Below are positions 43,672 through 53,613 of a stretch of 64,000 bases of DNA, piece by piece. Positions within the stretch are counted from its first letter, which is position 1. Each line of letters opens with the position of its first letter. The translations under genes and the position numbers were made by a program. The notes beneath the pieces are model-generated. The model was not told the origin of the DNA and ran no database searches. It saw only the letters and a program-made list of their open reading frames with translations. The stretch is from positions 3,646,842-3,710,841 of the forward strand of contig SDUX01000006.1 of the NCBI GenBank assembly GCA_008729055.1, in the 5' to 3' direction. This DNA is from Pyropia haitanensis. Taxonomy: Eukaryota > Rhodophyta > Bangiophyceae > Bangiales > Bangiaceae.

Positions 43672-46400
43672 CAGGCGCCCGCCAGCGACACGGCGAACGC
43701 AACAAGCGCGTCCCCCCCCCGCCCTCAGGCTGCGCGAGTGGGTCCCCGCGACGGCACTCTCCACGGGCAGCGTCCCCCCCACCCGGGGCAGGGCCAGCGC
43801 CATCCCTTCCTTTGCCGGCGCAGCCGCCACCGCATAGCTCCGAGGCAACGCGGTGGCGTTGGCGCACCGTCCGCGCCCCCGCCACGACGCGCACGTCCGG
43901 AAAGTTGGTCAACCACACCCGCACCGTCAGGGCCGTAGCGCCGTGCCGCCACACGCGCGCCGGCCCCTCAGGCATCCGCCGCAGCGCCGAGTCCACCGTA
44001 CCCCCCTCTGCCAACGCCACAGCGCCGCGTCCACCGTACCCCCCTCTGCCACCGCAGCCCCCGCCGGGAGCACGCCCGCGCCGACACCCAGTCGCACGCC
44101 CATCCCGTACGCCGCCGTCCCGGCCGCCCCGTACACCCCCACGGCGAGCACCCCGACCAGCCGGTCAGAGAGGCACTCCCACAGCTGGTGAGCGGCCCAG
44201 CCGGGCGCGGCAGCGCCGCCGAAGGGGCCCGCCCCGACGCGGTCGAGCCGGTGGGCAGCGGCGAGGCCGCCGACGGCTCCACCAACGGCGACACGCACGG
44301 CAGAGAGGAGGGCGGGGGGCCACGTTACCAGCGCGGGTGTTTCAGGTGGCGGCCGCCACTGCGACGGGCGCCGTCCACAACAGCGGGTAGGCGGTGCGGC
44401 GCGCCGCCGCGAGTGGCCGAGCCTCGCTATTGTCGCCACAGCTGCCGCCCGGCGCCGCAGCAACGACCGCCCCCGTGTACAACTTCGGCCCCAGCCGCCC
44501 CACCCCGTCGGCGGCCACGTCCCGCCCCGACAAGACGGCCATGACGCGGCCGTACCGGCCGCGGGGACCTCAGCCGACAGCGTTCGCGAGCGGCTCCCCA
44601 TCGGGCACCGCCGGGCACGCCGCCGCCGCGGCGGCGGCGACCGCGCCAGCACATTTGGCGTGCAGCAGGGCGTCGCCCCACGTGGCGAGGCGGCCGTCGC
44701 CCGCGGGAGAGAGCGCCACGTTTCACCCCGCCGCCGTGGCCTTCACGGCGGCCGGTACGCCGACGGCGCGTTCTAGGGTTTGCCCGCGGCGGCGGCGGTG
44801 ACGGCGGCTTCGTTGCGGGCGCGGGAGACGGCGATGGCCGCAACGGCGGCCGACGCGTCGGCCGCTGCCGCGACTTGCCGCGCCGCGGTGACGGCAAGAC
44901 AGGGAACATCAGGGGGGGGAGCGCGAGCAGCGGGGACGGCGGCCGCCGCCGTCGCCGCCGCTGCCGTTGCCGTCGCGGCACCGACGATGGTAATCAGCGC
45001 CATTGCCAGACGACGGCAGCAGCCGGCCATGATGGTCGCGCGTCGAGAGAGGGTAGGCCGCAGCGGCGGCGGGGGAGGGCTGCGGTGGGCGGGGGACGTC
45101 GGCCAAAGAAAGCCGGGGAACGAGAGGAGCAGGTGGCGGCGCCACGGGGGGAAGGAAATGGGTCTCGGAGGGGTGCCGGACCCCGCTCTGCCAGCCCGCC
45201 AGCCGTCCGCCCGTCGGCGACCCGGCCGTCGGGTGGCCGTCCCCTGCAGCGTCGTCCAAAAAGCGCTCAATGGGCGACGGGGCAGCGCCCGCGGCGGCCG
45301 CAGGCGCTCCCCCAGCGGGGCACTGCCCCGCGCCTGGGGTGGCCGCCGTAGCCGCGGCGCGTCGCCGCGCGGCGGCAAGGCCTGCTTCGCAACGGAAGGC
45401 GCGGCAGACAGGGGCTGTTCCCCACGCAGCGGCGCTGGCAGTCCCCCACACCCCCCCCGAGAGCACCACCACGCACCGTATGGGTTGGGCGGGGCAGGGC
45501 GGCGTCTGGCAGGGCATGCGGGGCCTGCACGACCCGGAACGTCGCAGTGTCGGGCGGCGGGGCGGTGACGGGGTGGGGAGGCCCGGCAGAGGGCAGCGTG
45601 TCACCACTGCCGGCAAGCACCGTCGGCCACGCCGTGCCGCCACCACCAGCTCCCTTAATGTCGGCGTGAGGGGTGGCGGCGGCCGCTCTGGTGGTACTGA
45701 AAGAAGAGATGTGGGAGGACTACCACCGCCCGTGCAGGGCCACCCCCTCGCGGCCAGCGCCATCATTTCTCCGGACGCTGTCATCCTTCCCCTGCTGCGG
45801 CCGGCGCGCGGCCGGCTGCGACCGCCGCCTCACCACCACCTGCCATTTCAGCCGAAAACGCCGCGCCGCCATCAAGAGTTCTCGCGGCGTCGGCATTGTG
45901 AGGGGCGGAGGCAATAGTGGTGGTCATGGGGGGAGCGAGGGGGAGATATCTCCCATCGCATGGTGCAGCAGCACCCCCAGGCTGCCAACGCCGCTGCGCT
46001 CCGTGGGCCCCACCCCTCCCTCCCCTCCCAGAATCGTCGTTGCCATTGCCGCCACCGGAGCACCTCCGCATGAAGCAGCTGCCGCCGCTAACCCCTAAAA
46101 GCACCGTTCCCGCCGCCACCCCCCCCGCTCTCTGCAGGAGCTGACACTGCTGTCCTCTCCCCCCGCCCAAGCGTTATTCAAGCTGTTACAGGAAGACGCA
46201 GGGTGGACCGAGCTGCCCCTGCGGACGACCGACCTGACGCCGACCACCTGAAAAACTCAGCCCACGGGTATTGGGTATTATATGAGTTTATTTGAAAGAT
46301 TTTTTTTCTTGTACGTGCGAAATGACACCTTGCGCAAACGACTTCACCGTGATACAGCCTCGGCCTCTCAAAAAGGGCCCTCAGAGAAAGCCAAACAGAG
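43672..46400. other. GC-rich region right of E2, possible degraded minus-strand gene
   Basis: No intact gene is assigned. One minus-strand translation around 44340-43990 is unusually hydrophobic and non-repetitive (LVGVLAVGVYGAAGTAAYGM), like membrane segments, and another at 44990-44770 starts with an Ala-rich signal-like segment. Frames are broken and the composition is biased, so this may be a decayed gene or exons of one. A duplicated CCACCGTACCCCCCTCTGCCA occurs at about 43996 and 44030. TTTATT at 46287-46292 is a polyadenylation signal (AATAAA on the minus strand) for the next gene. Confidence 0.4.
46287..46292 (-). terminator. Polyadenylation signal AATAAA
   Basis: AATAAA on the minus strand, about 110 bp after the stop of the 46401-47669 gene, in a locally AT-rich patch. 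Confidence 0.5.
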
Positions 46401-47669
46401 CTAAAGCTGTTTGTACACCTTGGACCAGTGCGCCACACAGGCCGCCGTGCGCGCCTTGAAGAGAGGGCGCGAGACTTGGTCGCCCGCGACGCCTCGACGC
46501 CGAGACGGGTTGCTCTGCTGCAAGACTCCGCGCAGGGTGGAGAACGTCGCACCGCGGAAAGGCCTCGACGCTGCCCGTCCGGTCGGCAGCGCGGCGCCCG
46601 AGCGCGGGTCAATCTTAAGAAACGCGCTCTCGAGCACCCTCCGCTGGGCATCCGAAAAGACGAACAGCCTCTTCGTCGACGAGGTTGTGGGTGGGTTGAG
46701 GGTGGCCTGTGGGTGGCCAGCCAACTCCGCCTCCACCCAGTTGAGCATCCGCGCGTACTCGTGGTGGCTCCTTTTCAGGTTCACCAGCTTCCGCCCCAGA
46801 GCAGAGCCACGCGGGGTCACCGCCAATGAGGCGTTGACAGCCGCAAGCCCTGAGAACAGCCCCCGGCAGCCAGGCTCTGCGTGGCTGTAGCCCACAATGT
46901 CCTGAAGCACGTTGAGCAGAGGGCCGCTCAACGGCGGCTCGATGGCCACGGAGGGCACGGCCTGGGGGTACTGGGGAGGTGCAGGGGGGAGGGTGTTCAT
47001 AGGGACTGGCTGGCCAGCGGTGGGAGGATGGGCAGCAGAAGTGGGGGGGGGGGGGGGGGCTGGGAATAGCTCACGAGCAGTCACTGGGGATGGGGGGGGG
47101 GGTGGAACAGAAAGTGAAGGAGGGGAGCGCGAAAAGTGCCAGCGCGCCTCCTCCAAGTCAATTCTCTTCCTCGCCAGAGACACGGAGTCCCGATGCTTCT
47201 CAATCTCGAACTCCAACCGCGCTCTCTCAATGTCAAAAGGGGCGGTGGCCGTAGCGACAGGAACCGCGGCCGAGCCGCCAGGTGGTGACATCGTCGGGGC
47301 TGACACGGCCGGCCCGGTGGCCGGCGACGGAGATGTCAAGGCCGACCCAGCCACGGCCGACGTCTGCTGCTCGTTGATGAAACCCCGACGAAAAGTAGCC
47401 ATGGTGGCCCGCACACAGGCCGGCAGCCCACGGTCCACGCCGATAGATGTCAGCGACATTTTCAACATCCGCTTAAGGTGGTAGTCGCCGCCGGCCTCAA
47501 TCTCGGCGTTGTAGACCCCGACAAGCCGCGTCAGGTTCCCGATAGTTGGGTGAAGAGGCAGCTTCAACCGTCGAGCCACACACAAGGCGCTCAGCCCGCG
47601 AACGTCCAGTTCTTGAGGAAGCACAATCGGGTCCGGGGATGACAGGATGCCTGTTGTCGGGTTGTTCAT
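46401..47669 (-). CDS. Hypothetical protein with central charged helix
   Basis: 422 aa from ATG 47669 (MNNPTTGILSS); the frame is open upstream but low-complexity there. I do not recognise the family. Residues ~1-100 look folded and include a LPQELDVRGLSALCVARRLK segment that resembles a small helical DNA- or protein-binding domain. Residues ~140-178 form a charged probable coiled coil (DIERARLEFEIEKHRDSVSL). A Pro-rich linker follows. The last ~140 residues are a second basic, probably folded region (YARMLNWVEAELAGHPQA, KRLFVFSDAQRRVLESAFLK). A polyadenylation signal lies downstream and the next gene upstream (48282-49616) has the same direction. A mobile-element accessory role is possible but unproven. 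Confidence 0.6.
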   Translation of the reverse strand: MNNPTTGILSSPDPIVLPQELDVRGLSALCVARRLKLPLHPTIGNLTRLVGVYNAEIEAGGDYHLKRMLKMSLTSIGVDRGLPACVRATMATFRRGFINEQQTSAVAGSALTSPSPATGPAVSAPTMSPPGGSAAVPVATATAPFDIERARLEFEIEKHRDSVSLARKRIDLEEARWHFSRSPPSLSVPPPPPSPVTARELFPAPPPPPTSAAHPPTAGQPVPMNTLPPAPPQYPQAVPSVAIEPPLSGPLLNVLQDIVGYSHAEPGCRGLFSGLAAVNASLAVTPRGSALGRKLVNLKRSHHEYARMLNWVEAELAGHPQATLNPPTTSSTKRLFVFSDAQRRVLESAFLKIDPRSGAALPTGRAASRPFRGATFSTLRGVLQQSNPSRRRGVAGDQVSRPLFKARTAACVAHWSKVYKQL

Positions 47670-48281
47670 GGTGTCAGCCGGGGCAGGGAGCAGGGTAAGG
47701 CACCGGAGGGGGGCGGTGGGAGGGGGGGGGGGGGGGGGGTAGGGGAGGCAGCAGGTGCGCGCCACTTGGCCAGAAGAGGGAGATGGATGGAGGGGGTCTG
47801 TCGGCGGTGGGGAAGGACGCAGGACGGGGACGAGGGTCGGTTTGGACCCGTGGCGCGAGCAAAGGAAGCGCCAATTTTTTCCTCCCACGTGAGTATGACG
47901 GGGCACTCCAATTGCTGGTCCGGCAGTACGCAGTTTGGCGCGAGAAAAAAGGCGGGCGATGACAAGGTTTCAAAATGGTGAAAGGTGCGAACAGTTTTGA
48001 AGACCTCATGAAGAACTATGTCAGACTTATGACCTCGACCGATCACCACTCCAATTGTATTCTGTGGGTTCCCAGGGTCCAGGCGAACCGGGCTACTTCT
48101 AGTTCCCAGGTGCCAACAGGCCTTCACACGTGTGGGTCCTGCATTGGGGTGTCGGCCACAGTCGGCGGCGACGGCCTGTTGCGGAAGCGGCAAGTGGAAC
48201 CACAACACACACAAAACAAATGCCAATAGGAGCAAAGCATCACGTCCAGGACATACAACCATCCGCGGTGCCGCGCCACCG

Positions 48282-49616
48282 TCACGTGCGCCCGCCACCA
48301 CGTCCGTCAACATTGCCTCGGGAGCGCGTGGCCGGCGCTGATACAGGGCGCACCCAGCGGTCGATAGGGCCACTTCTCGGCGCCACTTGTGCCGCCTCCA
48401 GCGCTGCTTGCACGCGACGCAAGCCCTCCTCAACTGGCTGCCTGCCCATCCAGTGCCCGTAGCGGCCCGCCAACCTGCGCTCCGACCCGCGATACGCAGG
48501 CAGCCGCTTGTGGGTGCCTATGAACTCAAGCAGGTCCTCGACCAGCTGCCGACTGCGGGCGATCCGAGCACGGCGCGTCGTATCCGCCGCGGTGTCGCCG
48601 AAGTCAAACCCCATCTCCACCAGCAGGGACCGGCGCTCGGGTATCCCAGCAATCAAGTACCCGCTCTTCCGCACGCGCTTGACAGCGTGTCCAAATGCCT
48701 CCCCCGTGCCGTAGCCCTCGTCCTTCGCCGCAGCCGGAACGACGAGGTCCCCGTGCTGCAGCTGGAATCTGCGCAAAGCCGCGACCAGCTTTGTCCAGCG
48801 GTCCGCATCGCCGGACCACTCAGCCGGTTGCCGCTGCCCCACAGGTACGCTGTTCAGCGACCGAATCCCAGCAGCGACCATGCCGGCGTTCACGCAATCC
48901 TCGAGAAAGTCCATGGTAGCCTCGGCAGCAGCCAGACCAGGTGTGCGACTCTCGTGCACGTGCACAAGAACGACCACGTGACCAGCGGGCGCCGCCTGCA
49001 GCGCGCAGTCAAACGCCGTCGCGCGCGGCGGCACTCTGTTCAGGTGCTCAGCCGTCCGCTTCTGCAGGCAGGCCATCGGCGGCTCAGAGCGGTGCGTCTG
49101 GCCCGTATACACCGCGCCGCTGGCGTCCTCGCCGTCAGTGATGTTCACGACAACGTACAAGATGGCGTTGTTGCGCGCGGACCACGCCAGAGCGGACGCA
49201 CGCAGTTCCGGGGTAGAGGCGGCACGTTCGTACGCGGCTCGTCCGAGCCTGCGCGCTTCCTCCAGGCGCACCTGCACCAATGTGCGAGCCAGGTCAACTG
49301 CCGTCTGGGCCTTGGGAGGCACAGCTTCTCCAGCCGCCAGTATGCGCAGACCGCCAAGCGCCGCGGAGTCGTTGTTCTCCTGCGGTTCCGGGGACCCGTC
49401 GACGGGCCCCGCGACGGAGTCCGCCGCGCCTGTCGTCGCGACCGGGGCCCCGTCGACGAGCCCTGCGTTGGCCACCGCCGCGCCCTCCGCCGCCATCCGA
49501 CGCCGAGCCCGCTGCCGCTGCTTCTTGTCGCGCGCGCGCGCGCGCTTGCGCGCCAAGCGCACGTCGTCCGTTGCTTTGCGCGGCGCGCCCATCCGCGTGG
49601 CGCCAGCACCTTGCAT
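48282..49616 (-). CDS. GIY-YIG-like nuclease with helicase-associated domain
   Basis: 444 aa from ATG 49616. A basic N-terminus (RKRARARDKKQRQRARRR) looks like a nuclear-localisation or DNA-binding tail. A GIY-YIG-like core follows: ILYVVVN (Tyr ~154), VYTGQTH (Tyr ~170, Gly ~172), then KRTAEHLN supplying the expected Arg and His, and a conserved-looking Glu further on. The family cuts DNA with a single active site and occurs in homing nucleases, Penelope-like elements and repair enzymes. Residues ~270-340 match the helicase-associated domain (RWTKLVAALRRFQLQHGDL ... LLVEMGFDF), an ~70-residue helical unit often repeated in algal and bacterial proteins. The tail repeats similar helices weakly. 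The combination suggests a sequence-specific nuclease of a mobile element. Confidence 0.7.
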   Translation of the reverse strand: MQGAGATRMGAPRKATDDVRLARKRARARDKKQRQRARRRMAAEGAAVANAGLVDGAPVATTGAADSVAGPVDGSPEPQENNDSAALGGLRILAAGEAVPPKAQTAVDLARTLVQVRLEEARRLGRAAYERAASTPELRASALAWSARNNAILYVVVNITDGEDASGAVYTGQTHRSEPPMACLQKRTAEHLNRVPPRATAFDCALQAAPAGHVVVLVHVHESRTPGLAAAEATMDFLEDCVNAGMVAAGIRSLNSVPVGQRQPAEWSGDADRWTKLVAALRRFQLQHGDLVVPAAAKDEGYGTGEAFGHAVKRVRKSGYLIAGIPERRSLLVEMGFDFGDTAADTTRRARIARSRQLVEDLLEFIGTHKRLPAYRGSERRLAGRYGHWMGRQPVEEGLRRVQAALEAAQVAPRSGPIDRWVRPVSAPATRSRGNVDGRGGGRT

Positions 49617-49794
49617 AGGGGGCGAGACGGAGAAGGATGCGGTGTCGCAGCGGCGAGCGACGAGGAGGTGAGGGAAGCCTGTGTGTGCGAGATGGGGAGA
49701 CGATGGGGCTGACTGTGCGGCATTGCGCGCCCGCAATTCCAGCCCGCAGCGGCGTCTTTGCGGGCGCCTGGCGGACGGCAGCTCTACCCACAGT

Positions 49795-49854
49795 GCCTGG
49801 CCGAGTGGTCGACAGGCCGATTTTGCCTGGCCGAGTGGTCGACAGGCCGATTTT
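49795..49854. repeat. 30-bp tandem duplication
   Basis: Two copies of a unit containing CCGAGTGGTCGACAGGCCGA start at 49801 and 49831, upstream of the GIY-YIG gene; each contains GTCGAC. It could be a regulatory site. Confidence 0.8.
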
Positions 49855-50353
49855 CTCTGCGCGCGACGGATGCACGGCGCCATAACGCCTGGGAGACCCC
49901 GGCTACGGCCGCGCCCAGAGCACTGGTGCGGCACACCCGCCGACCATGACGCGTGCCGCGTCCCCCCCCCCCCCCGCCATCCGACCCACCCGCTCCCCCC
50001 TGAGAAAGAGCCTCCGCACCCGCCGCCGCCGCCGCCGCCGCAGACACCGCCGCAACCGCCCCCGACCCTGCCCTTGCGGTGCGGCCACGACGCGGCTTCA
50101 TCTACGGGCCGCTGAACCCGCCGCAGGAGCGGCGGGACTGGCAGACGCCGCGACCTCCGCCCGCGACTGACATCCTGTGCCTTTCGCCCCGCCGTGGCGG
50201 CCGCGCCCAGTCGCGCCCAGCGGCCGACCACGGGGTTCGGGGCGGGAAAAGCGGCACCACACTCCCACCCTGCCCCGCACCCGCCGCCCCCCTCCCCTGC
50301 CTCCCCGACCACCACCACCACCACCACGCCCCCCCCCCCACCACGGGCTTTGT

Positions 50354-51511
50354 CATAGGGATAGTTTCCGATAGGATAGCAGAGTTAGGATAACGGCCGT
50401 GAACGTCGGGGAATCCTAAGCGTTTCGTACGTTACAAAATGTCAAATGATAATTGAGCGTGCCTGCATATCATATCTCACCGATGCTGCCGCGAGAGTGT
50501 GACGTACACGTGGGCGTTGTGGGGCCCTTGTGGGCCCGCGAGGCCGGTGAGTCGTGGCCAAGAGGCGTGCCGGACGCTTCCATCCAGGATGGTAGGGAAT
50601 GGGGATGACCATTGAGAGAGATGGCCGCCGACAACAACGTTAGCAGCAGGTGGCGGGACGGCGGCCAGCGCGCGTGAGGCACGGCAGGGGCGGTGGCGTC
50701 GACGGTAATACGCGAAAAACAGGGTGGGGGGGGACGGGAGGGAGGGGAGGGGAGAGGAGGGGAGGGGAGGAAAGCGTGGTGGGGGGTAGCGGATGCTATC
50801 CACCCCCCGTAGACCCGGAACCCACCCCGTCACAGACACACTGATGTGAGTTTGGGTGGGGCCGATGGGACGGGGGCCTCCACAGCGGCACCGGATTTTC
50901 CTCTTCCCCCCCCCCGCCCGATGGAAGTTCCAAGGGTAGAGGTGCCCCCCCCCCAAAGCCCCCACAGCACCGTCCAATCTCCCCTCCGCCCTCCGCGCCC
51001 CCACCATCGCATCGGTCGCAGCGAAAGGGGTACTGCCCCCAACCACCCCCACCAAACGGGCCCAGCCAAATGCGGCTGTTGAGTCGGGGTACCGCCGGAG
51101 GGCAACAGCGGCTGCGCACCCACGTGCGCGGCCTGCTGGCTGAGTACTCCCATTCAAACGCATTTGCGCGTATGAGTGAAGAGCGCCCTGCGACACCGAG
51201 GCTTACCCGAGCGAGTGTACCCGCAGGCAATAATGGAGAGAGTGGTGCGCGCCCTTCAGGCTTTTCCACAGGGTGCAGGCCGTGCAAGGCGAGCCTACGG
51301 TTCGTCCCGTGCGACCCGCGGGAGGAAGGCTGGCGAGGCCGGCGCGCTGCAGTCAGTGACAGATGAACAAAATTGACGGGTGGTGATCAGTCGTCCAAAA
51401 CGTTACATGGGTATTAAGTCGTATTCAAATGGGCTTCTGTGCAAGTCAGCAATTTTTCAATACTACCACTCGAATCTTATCCACGCTATCCTATCGCAAA
51501 CTATCCCTATG
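50354..51511. mobile_element. Nonautonomous TIR element, about 1.16 kb
   Basis: The ends are 27-bp inverted repeats with one mismatch: 50354-50380, beginning CATAGGGATAGTTT, and 51485-51511 in reverse. The ends are AT-rich relative to the flanks and the interior has no transposase. No target-site duplication could be recognised. It looks like a MITE or an internally deleted DNA transposon; the superfamily is unassigned. Confidence 0.65.
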
Positions 51512-51831
51512 GCCTATTTCCCCCCCACCACCGTTGCCCCCACCCCCCCAACCCCTCCCAGAGCGCCCCCTTCCGCCCAGCGACGCCGACCACTTCCCCC
51601 CACCCAGACCGCCCCCTTCCGCCCAACTCCGCCGCCCGCCACCACAGCCTGGAGTCCCTCTTTGTACTTGACGAGGTGGGCCACTTTTTCGACTTAGTGG
51701 ACGACGGGGGGACGGCAGGTGGCCCACAAGGGCCGTGAGCGGGGGGTCTCCCAAAAAAAAATGGGCAGGGCTCCGCCCACAATAAGTCAACAATTTTTTC
51801 ACACCCCCCTCCAGAGCCGCGGTAGCGGCCA

Positions 51832-51866
<35 letters not shown>

Positions 51867-52804
51867 GCCGCGCGGGCCACCGCCGCCGCCGCCGTCGCCG
51901 CCGCCGCGCGGGCCACCGCCGCCGCCGCCGTCGCCGCCGCCGCGCGGGCCACCGCCGCCGCCGCCGTCGCCGCCGCCGCGCGGGCCACCGCCGCCGCCGC
52001 CGTCGCCGCCGCCGCGCGGGCCACCGCCGCCGCCGCCGTCGCCGCCGCCGCGCGGGCCACCGCCGCCGCCGCCGTCGCCGCCGCCGCGCGGGCCACCGCC
52101 GCCGCCGCCGTCGCCGCCGCCGCGCGGGCCACCGCCGCCGCCGCCGTCGCCGCCGCCGCGCGGGCCACCGCCGCCGCCGCCGTCGCCGCCGCCGCGCGGG
52201 CCACCGCCGCCGTCGGGTGGCGCGCCGTGGATGGGGTGGGTGGGGTGGCGCGGCGGGGTCCGGGGGGGCCTCCCCCCATCGCCGCCGCCGCCGCGGGGGC
52301 CACCGCCGCCGCCGCCGCCGCCGCCGCCGCGCGGGCCACCGCCGCCGTCGGGTGGCGCGCCGTGGGTGGGGTGGGTGAGGTGGCGGGGGGGGTCCGGGGG
52401 GGCCTCCCCCCGTCGCCGCCGCCGCCGCCGCGCCCGTCGCCGCCGCCGCCGCCGATGTCGTTGAAGATCTGCTGGACCCACGCCAGCGTGCAGTACCAGT
52501 GATGGGCCTCGGCCTCGTCCCGGCTGCCACGGGAGAAGGTTGAGGTGTGGACAGGGTCGCAGGGCGTGAACGGCACGGGCAGGCCGTCAGCACGCATGAC
52601 GGACCGTGGGATGTCGAAGTTCTGGAGCCAGTCGGTTGCCGAGAAGGTGGCGGTCGAGTCGAAGCCGTCGTCGTACGCGCCGGCTTCGTCGAGCAGCCGC
52701 TGGGGCCGCCCGCCTGGTGCCGGTGCTCCGCCCGCTCGGGTGGGGGCCCAGTCGTCGCCGGCGTCCGTGCCGCCGCCTTCCTCTTGGTTGATGAAGTCCG
52801 CCAT
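51491..52804 (-). CDS. Hypothetical Gly/Ala-rich protein containing a minisatellite
   Basis: ATG 52804 (MADFINQEEGGG). The first ~115 residues have a normal, non-repetitive composition (TDWLQNFDIPRSVMRADG, EAHHWYCTLAWVQQIFNDI) and look like a real folded segment. The rest is encoded by GCC/GGC repeats, including the 36-bp array, and the frame finally runs into the right inverted repeat of the 50354-51511 element, so the true 3' end is doubtful. No family recognised. The E3 insertion 218 bp upstream of the ATG probably disturbs its promoter or 5' exon. Confidence 0.35.
51871..52210. repeat. 36-bp minisatellite, nine full units
   Basis: The unit starting CGCGGGCCACCGCC recurs every 36 bp from 51871 to 52195 with no variation noticed. 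On the minus strand it can encode a 12-residue Gly-rich (PRGGGD...) or Ala-rich repeat depending on frame. Confidence 0.92.
52211..52435. repeat. Two copies of a GC-rich segment beside the minisatellite
   Basis: A segment starting CCGTCGGGTGGCGCGCCGTG occurs near 52210 and again near 52346, each followed by a GGGGTCCGGGGGGGCCTCCC block. Confidence 0.7.
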
Positions 52805-53022
52805 GGTGTTGTCCCGGAGGGGGGCGTCGCCCCCCGTCCCGCTGGGGCGCGTGGGGGGCGCTCCCCCGCCGTTGGCGGTGGGGTTGGCAGGCGTCCCCCC
52901 GACCGAGCCGGTGGGGCCGCTGCCCGCGGCTGGGCTGCTGACAGCCGCCGCGCCGCCTCCAGAGCCAGCGCCAGTTGGCGCTCCACCGTTAGCGACAGCG
53001 TCGTCCGTGGCTTGGCGGGCGG

Positions 53023-53613
53023 TGTGAGTATCGGCGAGGATGTGGAGAAAAACGCAGTGTACCCCACGAGGCCAGACACCGGCGACCCGACACCCCAACG
53101 CGGGGTGGCGAGTTCCAATGTCTAGTCTGCCGGGCCGAGGGCGCCCGGCACTCAGGTGCGCGGCCGGGTGCTCTTATACCCCGCCCCGCACGCGGCGGCA
53201 GGTCCGCCGCACGCGGCGGTGAGCGCCCCCGACACGCCCACAGACGCAAGTCTAGCCCCCCCTCTCCACACGGCCATCAGCCCACCTATTGTGGACAACA
53301 CCCGCGAATCACCCCCTTCCACTCAAGCAAAACAATGCACAAACCGGCCAATCACGGCCTGGCGAAACACATAATCGAGCCAATCGGCCCGACCCAATCT
53401 GTCAGCCATCACCGGGGGTTTGACCAAACATCATTGATGTTCGGTCACACCCCGCCGAGGTCTGACCAAACGCAAACGCGTGTCCCCCACAATCTTGGCA
53501 GGATCCGGTCCAGCGCCCAATCATCGGTCACATGGCTGGGTCCGAGTCTCGCCTCGCCGCGCGGCACGAGGGTGCGGGGCAGCGCACGCCCCCCCCGCAG
53601 CGGCGTAATCACA
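53023..53613 (-). repeat. E3 3' LTR
   Basis: 591 bp, identical by eye to 59307-59897. Its first bases in element direction (TGTGA) supply the stop codon of pol. Confidence 0.95.

Noticed and set aside
50477..51196. 239-codon minus frame inside the inverted-repeat element
   Set aside because: No transposase or other motif, biased composition, and overlapping frames on the other strand.
53023..53098. Hypothetical 51491-52804 frame extended upstream into E3
   Set aside because: The extension to 53098 is LTR sequence; the natural upstream sequence lies beyond 59902, so the frame continuity is accidental.
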